This document shows positions 22,918 to 32,739 of a DNA stretch of 64,000 nt, in pieces. This stretch comes from Amoebophrya sp. A120. Taxonomy: Eukaryota > Sar > Dinophyceae > Syndiniales > Amoebophryaceae. The position numbers were made by a program, and so were the translations under genes. The notes below the pieces were generated by a model. That model ran no database searches. It worked only from the letters and a program-made list of their open reading frames with translations, and was not told the origin of the DNA. Numbering within the stretch: position 1 is the first letter of the stretch; each line of letters begins with the position of its first letter. Where the stretch lies: the NCBI GenBank assembly GCA_905178155.1, contig CAJINV010000012.1, forward strand, positions 988,004-1,052,003, in the 5' to 3' direction.

Positions 22918-25900
22918 TTACACGTTGATCGACCCTCCTCCGCCGCTTTCCGGCCCTACACCCCCTCCCGCGGGCAGCAACGGCACATACCCATCTGCTC
23001 GACTGCTTCTCGTTTCCGCCGTGACAGGGCCTCCACCTGGGCCGCTGCTACCCGAGGCAACCATCATTGCCCCGTCCCCCGTTGCAACAGTCGAGCCATT
23101 CGGCATTACCTGGTCCCCACTCTTCTTTTCATTTTCCTCGCCATTCCCGCCGAACAGTACACCCCCAGCACCGGAGTACAACCCGCGCAAATGCGACTTC
23201 CGCATCTCTTCGATGGCCAAAATCGGCAGAAACACGATCACAAAGGGCAACAGCAACTGCGGCAGTCCCAGTTTCCAGGTGCCGAGCAATTTCTGAAGCG
23301 GGGACCAGTAGACCACGGCCAGCCCGGTGAGATATGAATTGCAAAAGCATTGCATCGTACTAGAACTAGTATAAATTGCATTACAAACTGGCCCAGCATT
23401 ACAAATTGAATTTGTAATGCTGATTTGCCTTGAGAAAGAGATTTGTAATGCATAAATGCAATTAGTACGAGTACGATACTTTTGCACAGGATATGAGAAT
23501 CTCGAACACGATGAAGAAGTTGAGCCAGAAATTCGGTATCCCATGTAAAAACGTCCCCACACCATAGTCAAGATGGGAAATCTGCAACACAAATCTTCAC
23601 GTTTTGGGAGTTCTGCATGACAAGTTTCCATCTGCAGTGTAGTCCTGGCTAGCAAGGAAAGCCGCATGAGAAAGCCGTTTTCTCATCCTGTGTACAGCAT
23701 TACAAATGCCAAAACACAACTGGAAATGCCTCTCATGGAGATGCGCATTACAAGTGTTCCTGTCATTGCACAGGTGCATGACAACTATGGGGTGGGGATG
23801 TTTTTACACAGGATATTCGGGATCCCGTACTCAAACAGCGACTGACGGTAGGTGGTAGAGGCATACGCCGCGGCGAGTTGGCCGACCAGGAGGGACCAAT
23901 AGTAGCAGGTGGTCATTTCGCCGTAGATCTGATGTTGAGCAGGGGTATTGAGATTTATTTCGAGCAGTGCACGACTAGCATAGGCTGCTCATGTTCTGTT
24001 TTCAATGTTGCGCGTTTCAACATCATGAAACTGAAATCCGTCGAGCACACACACACACAGAGTAAGAGTTTGGCTCCAACACTGATGACACCAACACTTT
24101 TATCTATACCCGAAACTCATCGTCCGTGTATTCCTTGTAGCTTTTTCCGCTCAGGAACAAATCCTGGCTCTCCGGGAAAAACACCGTGATCATCAAGAAA
24201 CACCCTAACGATATGAACTGCAAAAGCATCGTACTAGTAGATATCGCATTACAAATTTGCTCAGCATTAGAAATGGAATTTGTAATGCGGTTTTACTTTG
24301 ATAGAAAGATTTGTAATCCATGACTGCAATTACTACGAGTACAATACTTTTGCACAGGATAAACGACTGCAGCGCCCCGATGTACGCGTAGGAGTAGGCC
24401 AACAAATCGTTATCCACCAACGGCTCCCGTTATAACAGTGCACAACTCCCCCTCGTTCTCATTTCTCATGCAAAATCCACAATTCCAGTTGCTCCCTTGC
24501 GTCACTATCATGCATGACAAATTCCGCAGGCCCAAACAGTACTACTGCGCTGGGCACTGAAATTTGCCATGCATAGGCTCCACGTGTGCTGGTGTTTGTA
24601 TTGCAAACAATTGCTGTTCATGCAATACAAATGAGGGGGAGGGGGGGTTCGGGTTGTGCACTTTCATACCCGTCTCGGGTGTCGCGGCTTCCGGTTCATC
24701 AGATTCGACTCCGCCGGCTGCGTTGCGTAGGCGATGGAGGTCCAAATGTCCGTCCCGATGTCGATGGTCAAAATTTGCGTGATCGTGAGGGTCTGCGGTA
24801 AACTGAAAATCCCGAGGAAAATCGGTAACGACTGCGGGAGTTTGGAGCACAGCGTGTACATGATGGACTTGCGCAAGTTGTCGGACGATAACCGGCCCTG
24901 CTCGACCCCGTCGACGATGGAGGAAAAATTGTCGTCCAACAGAATAATGCCCGCCGCGTCCTTCGCCACCTCCGTCCCCCGGATGCCCATGGCAATCCCC
25001 ACCTCCGCCTGCTTCAGCGCCGGCGCGTCGTTCACCCCGTCGCCCGTCATCGCGACGATAGAGTGGGCGAAAGTTTGGTACGCTTGCACGATGATCTGCT
25101 TGTGGAGGGGCGACACCCGGGCGAAAACGCAGCAGTACTGACACGCGTTGACCCAGAATTCCTTCACGGCCTGCGGATCGTGCTCCCCAAACTCGTCGTA
25201 GGTCGGTGCGTATTGCTCCACGAGCTTTCCCTCTATCACCTCGAAATCCTGCTGAATCTGCGACGTTGCCGTGGTGGCCGGAAGGGCCTGCAGGATGCCC
25301 AATTTCCTCGCAATCGCCCGGGCCGTGTCCATGTGGTCTCCCGTGACCATCACCACCTTCACACTCGCATACTGCGCGCGGCGCACCGCGTTTTTCACCC
25401 CTGGCTTCGGCGGGTCCTCGATCCCATACAACCCGGACAGCACAAAATCGTCGACCAACAGCGACCGCATGTCCTCCAATCGCTCCGCCTTGGCCAGCAG
25501 TTTCTCGTATTTTGTCACGAAATTCAACTGCATTTCCTTCGTGTCAAGTGCAAAAATGTCTGGGTCTGGAAAAGTGAAGACTTGTCATGCAGATTTTCCA
25601 TGACCCGTGAGGTCTGGAATGCGGGACTTAGCATGACAGACTCTGCGAGGTCTCCGCCATGCCTGTCCTGCATGAGAAATTCCCTTTCAACTTGGTCAAA
25701 AGTGGACGGCTTTTGGCACTCACGCAACACAGATTTTTGCATGCTTCAGATTTACCATGACAAGCTGCAATCTTCCAGACCCAGACATTTTTGCAATCCA
25801 TACTTCGTGTCCGCGAACGAAAATTTTTTCATCCCCACCGCGATCACCCGCTTCCCCTCCGACATCAGCGCTCGCCACTCCGACTCGATTTGCAGCTGCT

Positions 25901-28900
25901 GTTGCGGTATCGAATGCAAATATGTCTGGGTCTGGAAACCTGTGATGCTGGTTGGCGAATCTTGAGGACGCCACAATTGGGGCTCCAGCATGAGAAGTTT
26001 CTGAGGTGCTAGGTATTGTCTATTCTGCATCAGAAACTGCGTTTTTGCATGAAGACAGAAAAGCGAGGCTTTTGGGTGATGTGCATGACAAACTTGAGGG
26101 TCATGCTAGCCGAGCATGACAAATCGCGCATTCTTTCCAGACCCAGACATATTTGCAGTGCATATGCGGGTTCTGTTTCCGGTTGCTCGCGGACAAGTGC
26201 TGAAAAACCCGGTCCGGGGCGCCCTTGACGATCAATTTGGCTTCTGGTTTGGTCGTGTTCGTGTGGATCGTCACCATGTACTTGTTCGCACTGTTAAACG
26301 GGATTTCGAAAATCTTTGTCCAGTCTGCATGTTGAAACGAATCGGAGGAGGTCGTGGTGTTAAGATTAACGTTGCACGCAGACGCAAAGTAAATCGCCTT
26401 TTCGGTCGGAGAACCGCTGATCTCTTCCTATGGCGCTCTCAATCGTTACACTCTCAACTGTTACATGGATTTGCAATGCAAGAACAGCAACAGTGAAAGT
26501 GGCAATATTGCAGCTTTCGCATCACAAATTTACCACAGATTGTCATGCTGTTTAGCCCTTCGAAAATTTGTCATGCGAAGCACCTTGATCAAGTGGAGGC
26601 CGATGGCAATTTTCCATGACAAATCCGTGGCACAGTTGAGAATGTCACAGTTGAGAACGCCATACTTCTTTCGTGATGGCTGTAGTAGTTCTTGATGACC
26701 CGTTTGAAGATGATGTTGACGCGATTGGTGGGACGGGCCCGGAAGAAGACGAGGAAGACGAATTGGTCGTGTTCTTACCCGTTCTTGAAACCAAAACCGT
26801 CGTATTCAGCATCCCCGCGGCGAAAAGGTCCTGCTGCGAATTTTTAAGTGTACTAGTGTTGCTGGTAGTAGTTCCCGCCGCGTCAGCTGGAACTGCACCG
26901 CCGGTGCCAGAAGAGGGTCTACTTGCCGCTGCGGGGTAGATTTTCCCGCTCAGCGGGTCGAGCTTCACTCTCGCCGTCGCTTTACTGTTGGATGTGTTCT
27001 TGGTTTCCCCACCAGCACCAGCTCCTGATAAATCATTCACCACTACCACGTCGGTGACCGTCATTTCCCCGGTCGTCAACGTGCCCGTTTTGTCACTGCA
27101 GATCACTTCGACACACCCTAACGTTTCCACCGCGTCCAATTTGCGCACCAACACGTTCTTCACGGACATCTTGGAGCTGGCAATCATCAGCGAGATTGTT
27201 GCCGTCGGGAGCAACCTATGAATTGCAAAAGCATCGTACTAGTATATAAAAAATTTGTAATGCAATTTATACTATAAATTGCATTACAAATTTTTTCAAA
27301 GAGAAAACTGCAATTTGTAATGCTGATTTGCCTAAGATGGGCAATTTGTCATGCATGATTGCAATTACTACGAGTACGATACTTTTGCACAGGATACAAC
27401 CCCTCCGGAATCTGCCCAAACATCGCCGCGGAACTGGTTTCCAGGATCTGCCGGGGTGATTTTCCTACTTGAAATATCCTGTGCAAAAACATCCCCATCC
27501 CAGAGTTGTCATGCAGATCTGCAAGCACAAGAGCATTTGTAATGCGCATCCCCATGAGAGGCATTTCCCATCGTGTTTTGGAACTTGTAATGCTGTGAAC
27601 AGGATAAGGAGCTGGATTTCTTATGCGGCTTCTCTTGCTAAGCTGCATTATATCACAGCCTGCAACTTGTCATGCGTGGCTCCCAAAACTTTCAGGTTTG
27701 TGTTGCAAAATCCCCATCTTGACTCTGGGGTGGGGACGTTTTTACAAATGATATGAAACTCGGCAATCGCGGTGAGCAGCCCGACGGAGATGGCGATAAC
27801 CGCGATTAAGTGGACGAAATATGGATTGCAAAAATGTCTGGGTCTGGAACATTGGAACTTGTGATGCTAACTTTGGACTCTAGTAAAGTCTGTATTGCAT
27901 GACCAGCAAGAGGAGTCCGGTTGGGTGTGTCCTACGCGTGTAGGGCATTTGTCATGCGGAATAGGCACCAGGAAGGCTTCTAAAATCTGTGATGCTAGGG
28001 CTTCCATGAGCGACATTCTGTGTCATGCAAAAACAGCATAACAAATTTCGGATTCTTCCAGACCCAGACATTTTTACAGTTGATACAAAATGCTCCAGCG
28101 CAATTTCCAAACTGGACTTCGGCCGCTTCTTCTTCACGCCCGAAGCGATTTTCCCCAGCAGGGTATTGTCCCCGGTCGCGTAGACCAACACCGTGCAATT
28201 CCCCTTTAAGAGCAACGTGCCGTAAAAGACCAAATTGCTGCTCTGCATGGGTTATGAACTGCAAAAGCATCGCACTCGTATAAATGCATGACAAATTCAC
28301 TCAGCATGGGAAATAAAATTTGTAATGCGGATTTACCTTGAGAAAAAAATTTGTAATGCATGATTGCAATACGAGTGCGATACTTTTGCGCAGGATATGG
28401 GTTCGATTTCCCGGTTGGGGTCTTCGATTTTCTCCACCGTCCTCTGCTCCGGCAAACTCTCCCCGGTCAGCTATCAAATGCAAAAGTATCTGGGTCTGGA
28501 AAGTTGCAAGATTTGTCATGCATCTCGCGGACCACACTCATGGTCTGTAATGCAGACAGAAGCATCACAGATTTTTTGAGACCTTCCTCATGCCTTGTCC
28601 GCATGAGAAATTCCCGTTTTACCTAGCGAGAATTGGGTAACTGTTGGCGTTCAGGCAACACAGACTTTCTCGTGATCCAGCTTTCGCATGACAGGCTTCA
28701 TTCTTACAGACCCAGACATATTTGCAATGCATATCAGCGCCGCCTGGTCCACTTCCGTCCCCTCCGTACAGTAGACCACGCGACAATCCGCCGGGATGCG
28801 CGCCCCGGGTTCCAGGAAGCAAATGTCGCCGGGCACCAGCTCGGAGGGGGGCAGTTGCAGGTCTTCGCGCTGGTAGGCGGAGTTGGACGTGTCCAGGTCG

Positions 28901-31461
28901 CCGTCTTGATCGTTACCGAGAAGACCAGAAGCGGACTGGGAACTGGTTTGGATTTGTAAAGTTGACATGATCATTTGTAGTTGAGTATAATAATTGTATT
29001 TTTCTTTATATCACGGTTGTAATCTGTGACGCAGTTAGTTTGAGCAAGCGAGAACGGATTTTTCGTGCGTGAAGCCATCTTGGTGCCACAATGTGAATGT
29101 ACACATTTTCAACATCAATCCAACTGTAAGTACCTTTTCCTTCTGACCACGCGGACCAACTCATTACCCCCCTGCATCGCTTGCAGTGCGTCCATCATGG
29201 ACTCTGCCTTCTGCTCCGCCCACCACTGCAGCAGACTGGCCATCAGGATCACGACCGACAAAATCACCGGCGTGACGTAGTCTTCCCGACCCGTCTCGCG
29301 CTGCAGACTCGTCTCTTCCGCCAGGAGACTGGCAAGCACCACTTCGGCGACAACGCAACTCCACAAAAGAATGTTGAAGCCGGAGAGAAACGTGATTTTC
29401 AGCAGCGAAACCCACTTGTTTTCCTTCACGGGGGGCGAAATTCGGTTGAACCCGTAGAACTTCCGGCGAAAGTCCACCTCGTCTTTGGTCAGCCCGATAG
29501 TCGCCTGCGCATTCGTGACGTCCTCTTTTTTCTCCAAGGTTGTGTGCAGAAACTTCGCGGCTTCTTCCACCCCCATGCGGTGCAGGTCCGTGGTGTAGCT
29601 GCTGGACTGCTGCAGATTGTCGTCTTTCGAGGTCTGCCGCTTCTTCTCTTCCTTCGTTTCCAAAAATTCGCGGTAGTAGAGAAACCCTAGGCCGAGAATC
29701 AAGGTGAGAATACTCGCGGACGCGATCCAGAGAATGTGTTTTCTGGAAAACGTTGCGTTTTCCACCGTGGTGGTCGCCACGTCGGTCCTTTCCGCGTTGA
29801 TCAGGTCCCGCTCGGTTTGTGCCGCGCTGCTGGACCCCATGTCCAGATCGAGCCAGGAGGAGGACTCGAACAGCGGCGACTGCTGGTGGAGATGGAGGCT
29901 TGATGATCCAGTAGGTAAACCGCCTTCGACGTCTAAAGTACCATGCAGGTCGTCGTGCTGGGAGGACTGGGAGGAATCAATAATCTCCGCCGGCTCGGAT
30001 TTGTCATGCAGTTGCAGCAAGGAGTATCCGTACCTGGCCGCCTGACTGGGGGTCATGTACTCAGCCCGGAGGCCGCGACGGGAGGAGGAAGCAGATCCAA
30101 CGTATCCTGTGCAAAAGTAATATCGCTGCACTCGTGTTGAGTACGCATCTTCGCAGCCAGGCATGACAAATCCGCTTTCCAATGACTAAATCAGCATGAC
30201 AACTTCCATTTTTTGTCATCATGCTGAGCTGCTGATTTGTCATGCAGTTTTACTACTGGCACGATACATCAAGAACTTTTGCACCAGTGCATAGGGTGGT
30301 TTTGGCCGTCAATTTCTTCGTCCGCGCGCGCGCCAGAGAAGAGGAAGACTCTTCGCCAGCGGCGTCGATGGTCGTTGCAAAGTACTTGTTGTCCAGAGTG
30401 TCCTCCAGTCTGCGAGCGTTGATGTTGGTGACAGAGGAGGCAGTTACCAGCTGCGACACAACAGCTGCTGGTTGGACATCAGCAGCAGCCTTTGTAGTAC
30501 GGAGGCCAGTAGATGCAGCTGCCGCGGGATTCATTCCATAATTTTTCGTTCCTTCGCTTCGCACCATCTTGATACTTTTCTGCTCTCCCGAGCCAGGGGC
30601 ATCTTCATCGGGGTAGGTTGCGAAATTGACGTTGTACCCAATAATTTGACCTTCGTCAGCTGCCCCAGTCCTACTCCCGCCAAGTACAACTCCCGGCTCG
30701 AGGCTGGAACTGACTTCCTCGACCGCCCATGGTGGCAGGGGCACACTGTACGGGCTCCTGTCGCTAGTCCTCGCTTCAACACTGTTTTTGCGCTGTCTGG
30801 TGGACCACGACGGGGAAGCTGCAGCTGTCGTGGCTGTGCTCGTTTCATCCCCGTTGTAATTTCTCGTCGCCCCCGGCCCCGGCTGCTTCTGCAACTGACT
30901 CTTTACGAGTTCGTACAATTCCTGATTGATCAAAGCGTCTTGAAGCGCGTCGCGGTCGGTTTCCGGAGTAGAACTCCTTGCACTACCCGCAGTTCTTCCA
31001 ACACCAGCGTCCGCTCGTTGTAGTTGTTCCAGCAACGTCGGTTCCTCTACCACTGCAGTGCTACTTCCGGCTGCGGCGATTTTCGCAATCGAATCTCCGA
31101 CGAACAGAAGCTGGTGCACGAGATGCAGGTGTATGATGCGGAGGCTCGGGAGGATGTTGAAAGAGAGCAGAGGAGAACTGCGCCGCTCTTTCTGAATTTT
31201 TCCGCGATTTCTCATCGTGGGTTCGTTTTTGTAGGAAACTACCAAGTATGCGTATGCCAAGATGAAGGAGCCGAGAAATACAACTACTTCTTGTTGGGCG
31301 ATGTTGACAAGCTTGCAAAAGGAACTGCAATGCCACAGCTCCTCCGTAGCATTTCCTATAAAGATGGAGAGATAATGAGTCGCTGAATCGGCAGGAGCAG
31401 CCTCTACTCCAGCTACAACTGTTTCAGCGTGGCCTAAAAATGTTTGAAACAGCTTTGTCAT
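22918..31461 (-). CDS. P2-type cation-transporting ATPase, Na+/K+-ATPase alpha-like
   Basis: Predicted plasma-membrane ion pump that couples ATP hydrolysis to cation exchange. Minus strand, about 15 exons. The landmarks appear in family order: membrane segments M1-M2 ([40 protein letters not shown]); the actuator-domain LTGES at 28.47 kb; PEGL at 27.4 kb; the phosphorylation motif CSDKTGTLT, whose Asp is phosphorylated; [44 protein letters not shown]; and the C-terminal membrane part with NRKPRHPRR, as in Na+/K+ pumps. Exons join at introner duplications, for example [13 protein letters not shown] and [13 protein letters not shown]. Two introns are ordinary GT-AG (29133-28943 and 24109-23929). 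The N-terminus is unusually long, about 400 low-complexity residues before M1, with one hydrophobic stretch ([16 protein letters not shown]); the start ATG 31461 is tentative. The stop is at 22918. The ion specificity is not proven by sequence. Confidence 0.9.
23333..23493. mobile_element. Introner, family B, in the ATPase gene
   Basis: Left TATGAATTGCAAAAGCATTG, right TACGATACTTTTGCACAGGA. Duplication TGAGA (23328-23332, 23494-23498). Removal joins FEIL to the last exon ([13 protein letters not shown]). Confidence 0.9.
23537..23814. mobile_element. Introner, family C, in the ATPase gene
   Basis: Left contains AAAAACGTCCCCACACC, right GGGGTGGGGATGTTTTT. Duplication ATTCGG (23531-23536, 23815-23820). 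Removal reads [16 protein letters not shown]. Confidence 0.95.
24212..24361. mobile_element. Introner, family B, in the ATPase gene
   Basis: Left TATGAACTGCAAAAGCATCG, right GTACAATACTTTTGCACAGG. Duplication AACGA (24207-24211, 24362-24366). Removal reads [17 protein letters not shown]. Confidence 0.95.
24431..24668. mobile_element. Introner, family F, in the ATPase gene
   Basis: Left GTGCACAACTCCCCCTC and right GAGGGGGAGGGGGGGTTCGG then TTGTGCAC, inverted. Duplication CCCGT (24426-24430, 24669-24673). Removal reads [18 protein letters not shown], matching the pump family. Single copy here. Confidence 0.95.
25546..25803. mobile_element. Introner, family A, in the ATPase gene
   Basis: Perfect 8-bp duplication TTCGTGTC (25538-25545, 25804-25811), the longest perfect one in the window. 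TIRs with ATGTCTGGGTCTGG. Removal reads [17 protein letters not shown]. Confidence 0.95.
25909..26164. mobile_element. Introner, family A, in the ATPase gene
   Basis: Left TATCGAATGCAAATATGTCT. Duplication TGCGG (25904-25908, 26165-26169). Removal reads [16 protein letters not shown]. Only about 95 bp of exon separates it from the preceding introner. Confidence 0.95.
26429..26664. mobile_element. Introner, family D, in the ATPase gene
   Basis: TIRs with TATGGCGCTCTCAATCG and AGTTGAGAACGCCATA. Duplication CTTCC/CTTCT (26424-26428, 26665-26669). Removal reads [20 protein letters not shown]. Confidence 0.9.
27217..27396. mobile_element. Introner, family B, in the ATPase gene
   Basis: Duplication CAACC (27212-27216, 27397-27401). 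It also contains an internal inverted repeat around 27238-27295 (AAATTTGTAATGCAATTTAT and its complement). Removal reads [13 protein letters not shown] across the conserved PEGL. Confidence 0.95.
27475..27753. mobile_element. Introner, family C, in the ATPase gene
   Basis: Left AAAAACATCCCCATCCC, right TGGGGTGGGGACGTTTTTAC. Duplication TGAAA (27470-27474, 27754-27758). Removal reads [16 protein letters not shown]. Exon to the next introner is only about 75 bp. Confidence 0.95.
27821..28084. mobile_element. Introner, family A, in the ATPase gene
   Basis: Left TATGGATTGCAAAAATGTCT, right AGACATTTTTACAGTTGATA. Short A/T-rich duplication (AAAT). Removal reads [17 protein letters not shown], as in other P2 pumps. 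Confidence 0.9.
28253..28397. mobile_element. Introner, family B, in the ATPase gene
   Basis: Duplication TGGGT (28248-28252, 28398-28402). Removal reads [17 protein letters not shown]. Confidence 0.95.
28472..28733. mobile_element. Introner, family A, in the ATPase gene
   Basis: Duplication TCAGC (28467-28471, 28734-28738). Removal rebuilds [14 protein letters not shown], the conserved actuator motif, so the exact excision point is strongly supported. Confidence 0.97.
30103..30293. mobile_element. Introner, family B, in the ATPase gene
   Basis: Left TATCCTGTGCAAAAGTAATA, right CATCAAGAACTTTTGCACCA. Duplication is short and unclear. It separates the N-terminal low-complexity exon from the exon encoding M1-M2. 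Confidence 0.7.
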
Positions 31462-32739
31462 CAATATCGTATTCGTACGCAAACCGTACTACAAACCACG
31501 TCGAACGGAAAAAATCTGTATCTCGAGTCAGTCGGGCGAGCAGTTCAACATCACTTCTCTCATATTTCTTTTTCGAACTCGAATACACGACGAAGCCACC
31601 AAATGCAAGAAGAAATACATCCTAGAATATTCATTATTGAAGGTCCTTCATCGAAGATGTGTGCGGTAGCGGTACAAAAGTAAAGAAACAATCTATCTTT
31701 CGAAGGAGGTCGTTCTTCCAGACGATGGCTTCTCATTTGTAGCGCTCTAAACTTCACTCGCTCTTTTATCAACGCCAGTGGCATCACGATTGTTGATAAC
31801 GCGATTTTTTTGACAAGACTGCTCATGACGAATACGAATTTGGTACCCTGAATGATTTTAGCAGAACCAGTAGAACAACGCAAAATATTGATTCCAGCGA
31901 AGAATGCAGCAGGCCAACTTGAGTTGTAACGATCTTTTCGAGGACCGCGGTGCAATCTGATTTGGGAAAGAAGCAAGAGTCTGAAGGAGCCGGGAGGAGA
32001 AAGACAAACAACATTTCTTAGCCGAGTCTGAGAATCATGGGGTGTTCCGCAGGGTGGTAAGTAGTTCATCATCTCCTGAAGGATTTCTGAGTTAGAAATC
32101 TATCAGGTCGCTTGTTGCGTTGCCTACACTTCCACTTGTTGCGAAAGTTACAAATACAAGATGAGGGAAATTATGGCCTTGGAAATGATGTGAATGTGAA
32201 ATGTTAAAAAGAGCTCGGAAGGACAACAAAAAATGCAGACTCAGATTGTTTTTGTTTTGTCTGTTATTGTTTGTTTACTTTAATGCGATGAGGCGTTTAA
32301 TGGCACTTCTAGTCCTACTCGCTATCAAAGTGGAACCTCCTCACAACTGTCGTGCTGCACTAAAAAAGTGCCGGATTTGATAATTCGTTGGTCTTGTAAA
32401 GCCGGAGCTGTGAACTGCGAGAATTAGTATGCTTAGCCTGTCGCATTGGGTTGAAGAGAAGAAAGCGAAGCGAAAATAGACAGTGCACTTTTTTTTTAGG
32501 CAGTGGTTGACATTGTAAAAACAAAAAGAAAAACTTTGTACTTTACTTACTTTGATTTTGATTGGCAGTCATGTTCTGGCTGAATAAAAAGGAAAAATGT
32601 AATGCTGTGTAATCGTGAAAAAACGATTGATAATTTGGTACAGTAACACACATGTGCCTGTTACTTGATAGCATTGGTACTCCGGCGAGAAAAGTTTGCG
32701 CTGGATATCTATCATGCACATGCACGATCCGCCGCAAAT
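31462..32739. other. Intergenic with weak frames
   Basis: A/T-rich. A minus-strand frame of 170 codons beginning ATG 32072 and ending 31560 has no recognisable domain and could be chance or an upstream exon of the ATPase gene. Otherwise nothing seen. Confidence 0.35.
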
